From: Promethearchaeota archaeon
GTDB lineage: Archaea > Asgardarchaeota > Lokiarchaeia > Sigyniarchaeales > SOKP01
Assembly (NCBI GenBank): GCA_016840695.1
Contig: JAEORV010000145.1
Span: forward strand, 1 to 5,448
Direction of reading: 5' to 3'
Length of the DNA: 5,448 nt
The notes under the pieces are model-generated. The model was not told the origin of the DNA. It saw only the letters and a list, made by a program, of their open reading frames with translations, and made no database searches. Both the position numbers and the translations under genes were made by a program. How positions within the stretch are numbered: the first letter of the stretch is position 1; the number at the start of each line of letters is the position of its first letter. Below are positions 1 to 5,448 of this stretch, in pieces.

Positions 1-141
1 AACGAATTATTGAAGGGACAACTTGAATTAAAACTTTCAAAATCGTTAAAAAATCCCTTTTTAAATCCGATAACTCGTTATTTAATTTACCTCATGATTC
101 TCTTTAATTTTCTATGGCTGCTTTTTTTCTATATATTGTGA
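1..141 (+). CDS. 3' end of a gene encoding a protein with a C-terminal membrane helix (partial)
   Basis: An open frame runs from the first base of the window to a TGA at 139-141, giving 46 residues with no start in view, so the gene begins upstream. The visible part begins with a charged Leu/Lys/Glu segment (NELLKGQLELKLSKSLKNP) that could be amphipathic. It ends in a strongly hydrophobic stretch of about 20 residues (residues 27-46, rich in Leu, Ile, Phe and Tyr), which reads as a transmembrane helix finishing almost exactly at the C terminus. That arrangement suits a tail-anchored protein or the last helix of a multi-pass protein. I do not recognise the family and assign no function. The run of T at 121-128 lies inside the last codons and may also help end transcription. 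The frame is short and the region AT-rich, so chance cannot be excluded, but the composition looks protein-like. Confidence 0.55.
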   Translation, partial: NELLKGQLELKLSKSLKNPFLNPITRYLIYLMILFNFLWLLFFYIL

Positions 142-203
142 AATAAAATTGCCCCATTCACAATAGATATTATACATGTTCACTCTTATCAATCAGAAAA
201 TAC

Positions 204-211
204 ATTTAAAT
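204..211 (+). promoter_or_regulatory. Candidate TATA box for the oxidoreductase operon
   Basis: ATTTAAAT lies in the 142-299 spacer, about 90 bases before the TTG start at 300. With the usual archaeal distance of about 25 bases from TATA box to start site, transcription would begin near 230-237 and leave a leader of about 65 bases. TTTTAAA at 222-228 is a weaker alternative. TATAAA at 281-286 is too close to the start codon to serve it. The whole spacer is AT-rich, so the call rests on motif and position only. I see no operator-like inverted repeat or riboswitch-like structure in the spacer. Confidence 0.35.
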
Positions 212-299
212 GAGATAACCATTTTAAAGAGACAACATTTAACTAATAGTAGAAATTATAATGTAAACGAAAAATTGAACTATAAAGGTTAATGCGCAA

Positions 300-1766
300 T
301 TGATATATGACATCATTATCATTGGAGGGGGAGTAACTGGTTGTACAATTGCTCGAACTCTTTCCAAATACGATTTAAACATATGTTTATTGGAAAAAGA
401 GGCAGATATTGCATCAGGGACTACAAAAGCAAATTCTGGAGTAGTTCACGCGGGATACGCCGCAGATAGAAAATATATCAAGCGCAATTTATGTATTCAA
501 GGAAATAAACTATATACGCAAGCTCACGAGGAACTTAATTTTCCGTTTCGAAGAATAGGCTCATTTGTAGTCGCTTTGGAAGATATTCAGATAGGAGAAT
601 TAGAAGAAAAGAGGAAAAAAGGACTGCAAGACGGGGTTCCCGACTTAGAATTGATCCTAGACAAAGAAAAGATTAAACAGATGGAACCCAATTTGACTGA
701 TAAAGTCGTGGGTGTTCTACACGCGCCTTCTGCGGGAATAGTTAGTCCTTACGAGATGACCCACGCGCTAGCTGAAAATGCAGCCATGAATGGTGTGAAA
801 TTTTTTCGAAACCAAGAAGTGATCAAGATTAGACACCAAGAATACGTGTTTACGGTTAAAACAGGGGAGGGAGAATTTCAATCAAATAATCTGATCAACG
901 CAGCAGGGCTTTATGCTTCAAGAATTTCAAAGATGTTAGGATTGGATTATTTTGACATCATGCCTAGGAAGGGACAATATATCTTGTTTGATAGAAACAT
1001 GCTTCACTTGAATAAAATATTATTCCCATCTCCTACAAAGGTCTCAAAAGGAATTCTTGTTTGTCCGACCGTGCACGGAAACACGTTTGTTGGTCCTAAT
1101 GCTCAAAATATTGTTGATTTGGACGACTTATCGACAACCACGGCAGGTTTAAAAGAAATTTTGGAGGGGGGAATGAAATTAATTCCAAACCTTCCCGTAC
1201 GGAGCTCAATTAGAAACTTCGCTGGATTGAGAGCGGTTCCAGATACGATGGATTTTATCATTGATAACACCGATGTATATGGTTTTATTAATGTTGCCGG
1301 GATTCTCTCACCCGGATTAACTTCCTGTTTTGCGATTGCTGAGCGAGTAGAAGAATTTCTCGAGTTATTAGGAGTCGAAATGAAGGTCAAGGATGATTAC
1401 AATCCAATCCGTCCAAAACCCGAACGATTTACTAATTTCACGCGAGAAGAATTGGATAAAAAGATTAAGAAAGATCCTTTATGGGCTAGGATAGTATGCA
1501 GGTGTGAAACGATCCCTGAACGGGAGATCATTAACGCAATTCACGCCCCAGTGGGTGCGACTACTGTTGATGGGGTTAAGTTCAGGTGTAGGCCAGGAAT
1601 GGGTCGTTGTCAAGGGGGTTTTTGCCGACCTCGAGTAATGGAGATTTTATCAAGAGAATTAAACATTCCCATAGAAGAGATTACCAAGCGTGGAGAAGAC
1701 ACGAATATAGTCGTAGGAAAAACTAAGGATTTTATTTTAAGAAAATTAGAACAGGAGGGGCGTTAA
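300..1766 (+). CDS. GlpA/LhgO-type FAD-dependent oxidoreductase with C-terminal BFD-like [2Fe-2S] domain
   Basis: This 488-residue protein is probably the catalytic dehydrogenase subunit, oxidising glycerol-3-phosphate or a similar hydroxy substrate with FAD. The N terminus has the FAD-binding fold: GGGVTG (G9, G11, G14) and an acidic residue after strand 2 (E32). SGTTKANSGVVHAGY (from S39) and NAAGLYA (N200-G203) are typical of the DAO/LhgO group, as are GLRAVPDTMDF and a late ILSPGLTS. Residues about 395-460 form a BFD-like domain with C400-x-C402 and C437-x4-C442, the spacing expected for a [2Fe-2S] ligand set; C430 is an extra cysteine. The length fits bacterial relatives with both domains. 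The start is TTG at 300, because an in-frame stop at 276-278 leaves no ATG or GTG upstream. Only a weak AGGT (286-289) precedes it. It heads the three-gene operon, and its last codons hold the Shine-Dalgarno of the next gene. The family is secure. The substrate is inferred: 2-hydroxyglutarate or another hydroxyacid remains possible. Confidence 0.9.
   Translation: MIYDIIIIGGGVTGCTIARTLSKYDLNICLLEKEADIASGTTKANSGVVHAGYAADRKYIKRNLCIQGNKLYTQAHEELNFPFRRIGSFVVALEDIQIGELEEKRKKGLQDGVPDLELILDKEKIKQMEPNLTDKVVGVLHAPSAGIVSPYEMTHALAENAAMNGVKFFRNQEVIKIRHQEYVFTVKTGEGEFQSNNLINAAGLYASRISKMLGLDYFDIMPRKGQYILFDRNMLHLNKILFPSPTKVSKGILVCPTVHGNTFVGPNAQNIVDLDDLSTTTAGLKEILEGGMKLIPNLPVRSSIRNFAGLRAVPDTMDFIIDNTDVYGFINVAGILSPGLTSCFAIAERVEEFLELLGVEMKVKDDYNPIRPKPERFTNFTREELDKKIKKDPLWARIVCRCETIPEREIINAIHAPVGATTVDGVKFRCRPGMGRCQGGFCRPRVMEILSRELNIPIEEITKRGEDTNIVVGKTKDFILRKLEQEGR
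1754..1760 (+). promoter_or_regulatory. Strong ribosome binding site for the second operon gene
   Basis: GGAGGGG lies inside the last codons of the upstream gene, whose stop is TAA 1764-1766. It is followed by 8 bases and then ACG at 1769, which is ideal spacing for a start there. It lies 35 bases before the GTG at 1796, far too distant to serve that codon. This site is the main reason for placing the start of the next gene at 1769. Confidence 0.7.
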
Positions 1767-1768
1767 CC

Positions 1769-3067
1769 ACGAAAAAAATAAAAACTGATGTTGCGGTGAT
1801 TGGTGGAGGTTCTGCGGGATTGGCAGCGGCGATCGTGATTAAAAAAGCAGGATTGGATGTTTTAATACTGGAACGAGACAGGGAATTAGGTGGCATCACG
1901 CTTCAATGCATTCATAATGGATTTGGTATTCACGAATTTAAAGAAGAATTAACGGGTCCAGAATTCGTGCAGAGATTTATCAACGAAGCGCTGGATCTTG
2001 GTGTAAAATATAAACTTGATACGATGGTAATAAAAGTTACGAAGGAGAAAATAGTTTACGCCATAAATAATACCGATGGAATGCTAGAAATTAAAGCTAA
2101 AGCGATCATCTTAGCCATGGGGTGTCGGGAAAGAACTCGGGGATCGATCAACATGCCAGGATTTAGACCTGCGGGAATCTACACGGCAGGGCAAGCGCAA
2201 AGGTTTGTTAATGTCGAAGGATATCTACCAGGAAGGTCGTATGTCATTCTAGGAAGTGGAGATATTGGAATGATAATGGCACGGAGATTAACTTGGGAAG
2301 GATGCAAAGTAAAAGCTGTAGTTGAAATCCAACCCTATGTGAGCGGATTGATTAGAAACCAAGTACAATGCTTGGAAGATTACGACATTCCTTTAATAAC
2401 GAGTTATACAATTACTAGAATACATGGTCGTCATAGAGTAAAAGGAGTTACGATTTCAAAAGTCGACAGAAAATTTGATAGAATTATAGGTACTGACCGT
2501 TTCATAGAATGCGATACTTTGCTTTTATCCGTTGGATTAATTCCAGAAAATGAGTTAACACAAAATGCTGGAGCAGACATTTCTTTAAATGGCGGACCTG
2601 TTGTCGATAACAATTTAGAAACAACTATCGATGGAATTTTTGCTTGTGGAAATGTCTTACAAGTCCACGACTTAGTGGATTTAGTTGTTGCTGAAGCGAA
2701 GCGAGCAGGATTAAATGCGGTTGAATATGTAAATGAAAGATATGAGAAACCATTTGAAACCAAAGAATTAATAAAATGCATTGCGGGAGCTAATGTAAAT
2801 TATGTTAAACCGGATCATTTTAATAAATCAGACCAAGCAAATGATATAATATTCTCATTTCGAGTAAAACGACCAGATAGAAGAATCCTCATACAATTTA
2901 AAGATCAAAACAATAAGGTAATATTCAAGCGTAAGAGGAGATACGTGATACCTTCCGAAATGATTGAACTCAATCTAAATTTGAAAGAACTCGAAATTCC
3001 TCAAGATTGTAAGAGTTTAGAAGTAGAAGTAATACCTCAACCAGAAGTTTTAATAGATAATACGTAG
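1769..3067 (+). CDS. FAD/NAD(P)-dependent pyridine nucleotide-disulphide-type oxidoreductase (partner of the GlpA-like subunit)
   Basis: Read from 1769 this is a 432-residue flavoprotein, probably passing electrons between its GlpA-like partner and NAD(P) or another carrier. The first dinucleotide fold is KTDVAVIGGGSAG (G12, G14, G17) with LILERD after strand 2. LQCIHNGFG around C47 and MGCRERTRG around C119 are hallmarks of the family found with GlpA-like and DUF1667 genes. A second Rossmann motif, LGSGDIG (G162, G164, G167), fits NAD(P). FACGNVLQVHDLVD carries the late FAD-contact motif as Gly-Asn (G294-N295). Residues about 338-432 add a beta-rich tail of unknown role. The start is odd. 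The only standard codon, GTG 1796, would begin at V10 and delete most of the first beta strand, whereas ACG 1769 follows a strong Shine-Dalgarno by 8 bases and two bases after the upstream stop. ATA 1778 is a weaker alternative. The family call is firm; the electron acceptor is inferred. Confidence 0.85.
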   Translation, partial: TKKIKTDVAVIGGGSAGLAAAIVIKKAGLDVLILERDRELGGITLQCIHNGFGIHEFKEELTGPEFVQRFINEALDLGVKYKLDTMVIKVTKEKIVYAINNTDGMLEIKAKAIILAMGCRERTRGSINMPGFRPAGIYTAGQAQRFVNVEGYLPGRSYVILGSGDIGMIMARRLTWEGCKVKAVVEIQPYVSGLIRNQVQCLEDYDIPLITSYTITRIHGRHRVKGVTISKVDRKFDRIIGTDRFIECDTLLLSVGLIPENELTQNAGADISLNGGPVVDNNLETTIDGIFACGNVLQVHDLVDLVVAEAKRAGLNAVEYVNERYEKPFETKELIKCIAGANVNYVKPDHFNKSDQANDIIFSFRVKRPDRRILIQFKDQNNKVIFKRKRRYVIPSEMIELNLNLKELEIPQDCKSLEVEVIPQPEVLIDNT

Positions 3068-3069
3068 TC

Positions 3070-3471
3070 ATGGAGAGTAACAAAAACATGTCAAAAAGCA
3101 TTCCAGAAGGAGAAAAAACGATTAGATGCATCGTATGCCCGACAGGGTGCGAAATTCACGTGAAAAACGTTGATGGGGAACTAATTGTAGAGGGCCACAC
3201 ATGTAACAGAGGAGAGGTATATGCTAAAGACGAATTCATCGCACCAAAAAGAATTCTCACCACGACAATGCGCGTCAAGGGAGGATTATTGCCTTTAATT
3301 CCTGTCAGAACGGATAAACCAATTCTAAAAGAAAGGTTAACAGAGGTTCTCAATGAAATCGCTGTAAAAGAGATTGAAGCGCCTATTAAAATGGGAGAGG
3401 TTCTGATTGAAAATGTGTTAAAATTAGATGCTAACATCATAGCAAGTCGTGATTTAATTAAAGCATCTTAA
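3070..3471 (+). CDS. DUF1667 family four-cysteine protein
   Basis: A small protein of 133 residues, third in the operon. The family is recognised from CIVCPTGCEIHV near the N terminus, then HTCNRGEVYA, PKRILTTTMRVKGG, an IPVRTDKPI segment and a C-terminal GEVLIENVLKLDANIIASRD. Cysteines C20, C23, C27 and C45 give C-x2-C-x3-C-x17-C, a set able to bind an iron-sulphur cluster or zinc and reminiscent of the N-terminal cluster site of molybdopterin oxidoreductases. In bacteria this family travels with the two flavoproteins encoded just upstream and is presumed to be part of the same complex, taking a place loosely comparable to GlpC. The gene begins two bases after the upstream TAG. ATG 3070 has no Shine-Dalgarno, but ATG 3088 (Met7) has GGAGAG 10 bases before it, so the true protein may be 127 residues. 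No signal peptide or membrane helix is seen, so it should be cytoplasmic. Its biochemical role is unproven. Confidence 0.85.
   Translation: MESNKNMSKSIPEGEKTIRCIVCPTGCEIHVKNVDGELIVEGHTCNRGEVYAKDEFIAPKRILTTTMRVKGGLLPLIPVRTDKPILKERLTEVLNEIAVKEIEAPIKMGEVLIENVLKLDANIIASRDLIKAS
3072..3077 (+). promoter_or_regulatory. Possible ribosome binding site favouring ATG 3088
   Basis: GGAGAG overlaps the first ATG (3070) of the DUF1667 gene and lies 10 bases before the second in-frame ATG (3088). It supports a protein starting MSKSIPEGEK. The spacing is slightly long, and coupled re-initiation at 3070 straight after the upstream stop is also possible, so the start stays open. Confidence 0.4.
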
Positions 3472-3598
3472 ATGACCCATGTCCATTTACTATTCTAAAA
3501 TTCTCTAACTCTTGATTTAAATGAATTAATGATGTAAAAGATGATTTAATCTTTCATAAATTTTAAAACAATGGGAGTCCAATTTTTATTCAAACAGA

Positions 3599-3607
3599 TT
3601 TAAATAA
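3599..3607 (+). promoter_or_regulatory. TATA box for the surface-protein gene
   Basis: TTTAAATAA closely matches the archaeal TATA consensus and lies in the 3472-3669 spacer after the operon. A start site about 25 bases downstream would fall near 3627-3633. That is after the upstream TTG at 3613 and about 40 bases before the TTG at 3670, so the element supports the later start codon and a transcription unit separate from the oxidoreductase operon. Other AT-rich stretches in the spacer (for example GATTTAAATG near 3514) are weaker candidates. I see no clear hairpin terminator after the operon in this spacer. Confidence 0.5.
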
Positions 3608-3658
3608 GTAAATTGCTTTCTTCTTCTTTATTGAAATCTAATAAAAAACACACACATT

Positions 3659-3662
3659 GGGG
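3659..3662 (+). promoter_or_regulatory. Candidate ribosome binding site setting the TTG 3670 start
   Basis: A GGGG tract followed by A lies seven bases before TTG 3670. It is the only G-rich stretch near any candidate start of this gene. The match to a full Shine-Dalgarno is imperfect, but its place agrees with the signal-peptide and TATA-box evidence for that start. Confidence 0.4.
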
Positions 3663-3669
3663 AAAAATA

Positions 3670-5277
3670 TTGAAAAAAAAAGTAATTAGTTTTTTTATTG
3701 TATTCTCAATACTAGGGTTTTCGTTAATAACACCGTTTTCATTAGGAGCTGTGGATGAGACGCCGACATATGCAGGTCGTTCTTACAGCGAAGAAGCTTG
3801 GTCAATCTTATATGATTTTGCTGGAATGCATCTAGAAGAAGATTATGGTGCTCCAGGACCTTATGCCGCTGACTTAACTATAGGAGCGAGTGACTCAATG
3901 ACTATGGACTCTAAATCCTTCTGTGCTTGGACAAACATCGGAAATGTTCAATCCCTTTATATAGCCCAGCAAAATTTATCATTGCCGGGCTTTGATCAGT
4001 ATGGATGTTCACCAATTCAAATCTTAGCGCAGCATTTCGTGCCACCTGGAAAACCAAATACTCATGTTTTCGTGATAAATAGATTCTTAGGATTGCTGGC
4101 TTATCTAGATAATCATGAAGATGGAGCAACAGGACTTCCAGATGAAAGTGATGAAATGTTCTTTGGGATATCATTATATTCTGAAATTCACAAGGATGTT
4201 TTGAACCATGTTTTTGATGAACATGTTCCAAATTGGATGCTTATTGAAAATAACACAAGAACTGAAGCGACTCCAATTCCTTTAGAAAAACTTTCCTCTG
4301 GAGCTACCACTTCTTATCGCTTCGGAATGTCTTATAGCAATGTTTTTACAATTTGGAATCGAATGAATGAGACCGCATTGAAAAATCAATATGCTGATCC
4401 AGTAGATATTCTAACTGGAGCTGTCGCGCTCTCTATCATTGAAGAAATTAATTTTACATACGTTACAACCGTAGTTCAAACAAATTCCACCACAAGTCAA
4501 GTAACAACCACCACAGAGTACGATATAGGAAATGTAACAGATTTATGGATACCTTTTGAGAGTTCCGCAATTTCTTCTCAATTTGGAGGTCATACTGAAA
4601 ATATTGGAGCTCTTTCCATTCCTTTAGCTTATTACAATAGCACTCATGGTGTTGCAGATAGATTAGATGGTAACGCAACCTTTCCAGGATTCAGTCTTGG
4701 CATTGTAAATACTGCTAACATTGTTGTATTAGATTTTACAAATGTATTAACTCTCTTATGGACTGGTTTTCAAAGCTTTGCTGGATTAGCTGGGGGTTTA
4801 CACAATGCCACTCTTGCTAATGCTGGATTTAATATTACTGGGACTCCTATTTATGATATTAATTTTGCTGGAAAACCAAATTATACGCTTAATGGAGCTG
4901 ATACATATCCTGCACATACTCGGCTTTTAAATCAATCTAAAGTCAAAACATCTTTGAATCTTTTGGAGATTTTATACTTTGGAATAATCATTAATGGTAT
5001 TATCGGAAACATAACAGGGGCAAATGCGGTTATCTCTGGTTTAGCGAGTGGAATATTAGCTGCTCAATTAGATCTCGCAGATTTCATTTATGTTACTTGT
5101 TTCCCTGAATGGTCGGGAGGTAGCATTACTCAAGACCCGACATTCACTGCTTATGCAAATGTACCAAATTCTAATATACCTGGTTTTGAGCTGATCTTCG
5201 TATCTATCGCTGGATTAATGGGACTCTCGTATGTGGTATTAAGAATCAGAAAGAAAAAGAGATTAGAAATCTCTTAG
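3670..5277 (+). CDS. Secreted, N-glycosylation-rich surface protein with C-terminal PGF/membrane-anchor signal, function unknown
   Basis: A 535-residue predicted surface protein of unrecognised function. TTG 3670 gives a clean signal peptide: three Lys, a hydrophobic core (VISFFIVFSILGFSLI) and a likely cut near SLGA-VDET. Earlier in-frame TTGs at 3613 and 3631 would put polar residues before it and lie upstream of, or at, the predicted transcription start. The mature part holds 13 Asn-X-Ser/Thr sequons between about residues 102 and 447, and a Thr/Ser-rich run (TTVVQTNSTTSQVTTTTEY), as expected for a glycosylated exterior protein. There are three cysteines in the mature part. The end reads Pro504-Gly-Phe506, a hydrophobic helix (about 507-524), then RIRKKKR, resembling the PGF-CTERM and Asgard CTERM sorting or anchoring tails. 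A glycine- and isoleucine-rich stretch near residues 430-470 is hydrophobic and could be buried or membrane-associated. It has its own promoter and is not obviously linked to the redox operon. I recognise no enzymatic motif. Taking the tail as a simple membrane anchor is the conservative reading. Confidence 0.8.
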   Translation: MKKKVISFFIVFSILGFSLITPFSLGAVDETPTYAGRSYSEEAWSILYDFAGMHLEEDYGAPGPYAADLTIGASDSMTMDSKSFCAWTNIGNVQSLYIAQQNLSLPGFDQYGCSPIQILAQHFVPPGKPNTHVFVINRFLGLLAYLDNHEDGATGLPDESDEMFFGISLYSEIHKDVLNHVFDEHVPNWMLIENNTRTEATPIPLEKLSSGATTSYRFGMSYSNVFTIWNRMNETALKNQYADPVDILTGAVALSIIEEINFTYVTTVVQTNSTTSQVTTTTEYDIGNVTDLWIPFESSAISSQFGGHTENIGALSIPLAYYNSTHGVADRLDGNATFPGFSLGIVNTANIVVLDFTNVLTLLWTGFQSFAGLAGGLHNATLANAGFNITGTPIYDINFAGKPNYTLNGADTYPAHTRLLNQSKVKTSLNLLEILYFGIIINGIIGNITGANAVISGLASGILAAQLDLADFIYVTCFPEWSGGSITQDPTFTAYANVPNSNIPGFELIFVSIAGLMGLSYVVLRIRKKKRLEIS

Positions 5278-5290
5278 AATAATAAAATTT

Positions 5291-5335
5291 TAAGTATTTC
5301 TCACAAAAAATACTTACTCCTTTTTTTTCCTTTTT
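5291..5335 (+). terminator. Hairpin plus oligo-T terminator after the surface-protein gene
   Basis: TAAGTATTT (5291-5299) and its exact reverse complement AAATACTTA (5308-5316) can form a 9-bp stem with an 8-base loop. It is followed by CTCC and two T runs (5321-5328 and 5331-5335). It lies 14 bases after the TAG of the surface-protein gene and between two convergent genes, so it could work from both sides. Archaea terminate largely at oligo-T tracts, so the stem may be auxiliary. A further run of nine T at 5353-5361 could act as a backup. Confidence 0.6.
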
Positions 5336-5349
5336 GAGTATCTAAGTAT

Positions 5350-5448
5350 TTATTTTTTTTTCTTATATTTTTTATGGTCGGCAACCCGACATAATTTGTA
5401 CTTTACCCGATCGCCCCCCGTGATTTTTTCTCCATTGAAAGAAAGACT
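5350..5448 (-). CDS. 3' end of a convergent minus-strand gene with a lysine-rich tail (partial)
   Basis: Read on the minus strand from the window edge, an open frame of 32 residues ends at TAA (5352-5350). The visible end includes FNGEKITGGDRVKYKLCRV and closes with HKKYKKKK. The start lies beyond the window. The segment is clearly richer in G+C than the flanking spacer, and its composition looks like protein (alternating hydrophobic and charged residues, then a basic tail common in archaeal proteins), which supports a real gene. I do not recognise the family. The tail could contact nucleic acid, but that is only a guess. The lysine codons at the end are what produce the T run at 5353-5361 on the plus strand. 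Confidence 0.5.
   Translation of the reverse strand, partial: SLSFNGEKITGGDRVKYKLCRVADHKKYKKKK

Noticed and set aside
292..303. Three-codon frame ATG CGC AAT TGA overlapping the TTG start of the first operon gene
   Set aside because: It could suggest coupled initiation, but the nearest GG is only a few bases before the ATG, and a frame this short is expected by chance.
1103..1390. Minus-strand open frame of 95 codons
   Set aside because: It lies wholly inside the well-supported FAD oxidoreductase gene and shows no recognisable motif or ribosome site; it is a shadow frame.
2431..2781. Minus-strand open frame of 116 codons
   Set aside because: It lies inside the second flavoprotein gene, opposite conserved FAD-contact motifs, with a Ser/Phe-rich translation typical of an antisense shadow.
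3156..3440. Minus-strand open frame of 94 codons
   Set aside because: Antisense shadow of the DUF1667 gene.
3911..4678. Two minus-strand open frames of 106 and 71 codons within 3911-4231 and 4463-4678
   Set aside because: They are antisense to the surface-protein gene, and their His/Leu-rich translations have no domain-like features.
5377..5390. G+C-rich hairpin GTCGG-CAAC-CCGAC, first considered as part of a tRNA or other structured RNA
   Set aside because: No cloverleaf can be built around it on either strand, and the stretch is better explained as coding sequence of the minus-strand gene.
1..5448. CRISPR array, insertion sequence, tRNA or rRNA genes
   Set aside because: No regularly spaced repeats, terminal inverted repeats with a transposase, or conserved RNA gene motifs were seen on either strand.

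Overview
This AT-rich window probably comes from an archaeon, and an Asgard (Lokiarchaeia-like) lineage is my best guess. Four things point there: TATA-box-like elements (TTTAAATAA, ATTTAAAT) sit upstream of genes; non-ATG starts are used; oligo-T tracts end transcription units; and one predicted surface protein carries many N-glycosylation sequons and a C-terminal Pro-Gly-Phe / membrane helix / Lys-Arg tail of the kind seen on archaeal surface proteins. The lineage is inferred from style, since no marker gene is present.

Layout: (1) bases 1-141, the 3' end of a plus-strand gene whose product ends in a membrane helix; (2) a spacer of about 160 bases with a candidate promoter; (3) bases 300-3471, a tight three-gene operon encoding a GlpA/LhgO-type FAD oxidoreductase with a C-terminal [2Fe-2S] BFD domain, a two-Rossmann FAD/NAD(P) oxidoreductase with a beta-rich tail, and a small four-cysteine DUF1667 protein; (4) a spacer of about 200 bases with a second promoter; (5) bases 3670-5277, a secreted, probably glycosylated and membrane-anchored surface protein of unknown function; (6) a convergent terminator region with repeated TAAGTATTT arms; (7) bases 5350-5448, the 3' end of a minus-strand gene with a lysine-rich tail.

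The three operon genes match a set known in bacteria, where it often sits beside glycerol kinase. There it is taken to be an anaerobic glycerol-3-phosphate dehydrogenase-like complex in which a soluble pyridine-nucleotide oxidoreductase and DUF1667 stand in for GlpB and GlpC. A plausible flow is hydroxyacid or glycerol-3-phosphate to FAD (gene 1), to its 2Fe-2S centre, to FAD/NAD(P) (gene 2), with DUF1667 as a metal-binding partner. The substrate is not proven: the LhgO family also contains 2-hydroxyglutarate oxidases, and no glycerol kinase is visible here.

The most notable anomaly is the start of the second operon gene. The strong Shine-Dalgarno and the protein fold both call for a start at 1769, but the codon there is ACG, while the only standard start (GTG 1796) would remove most of the first strand of the FAD-binding fold.
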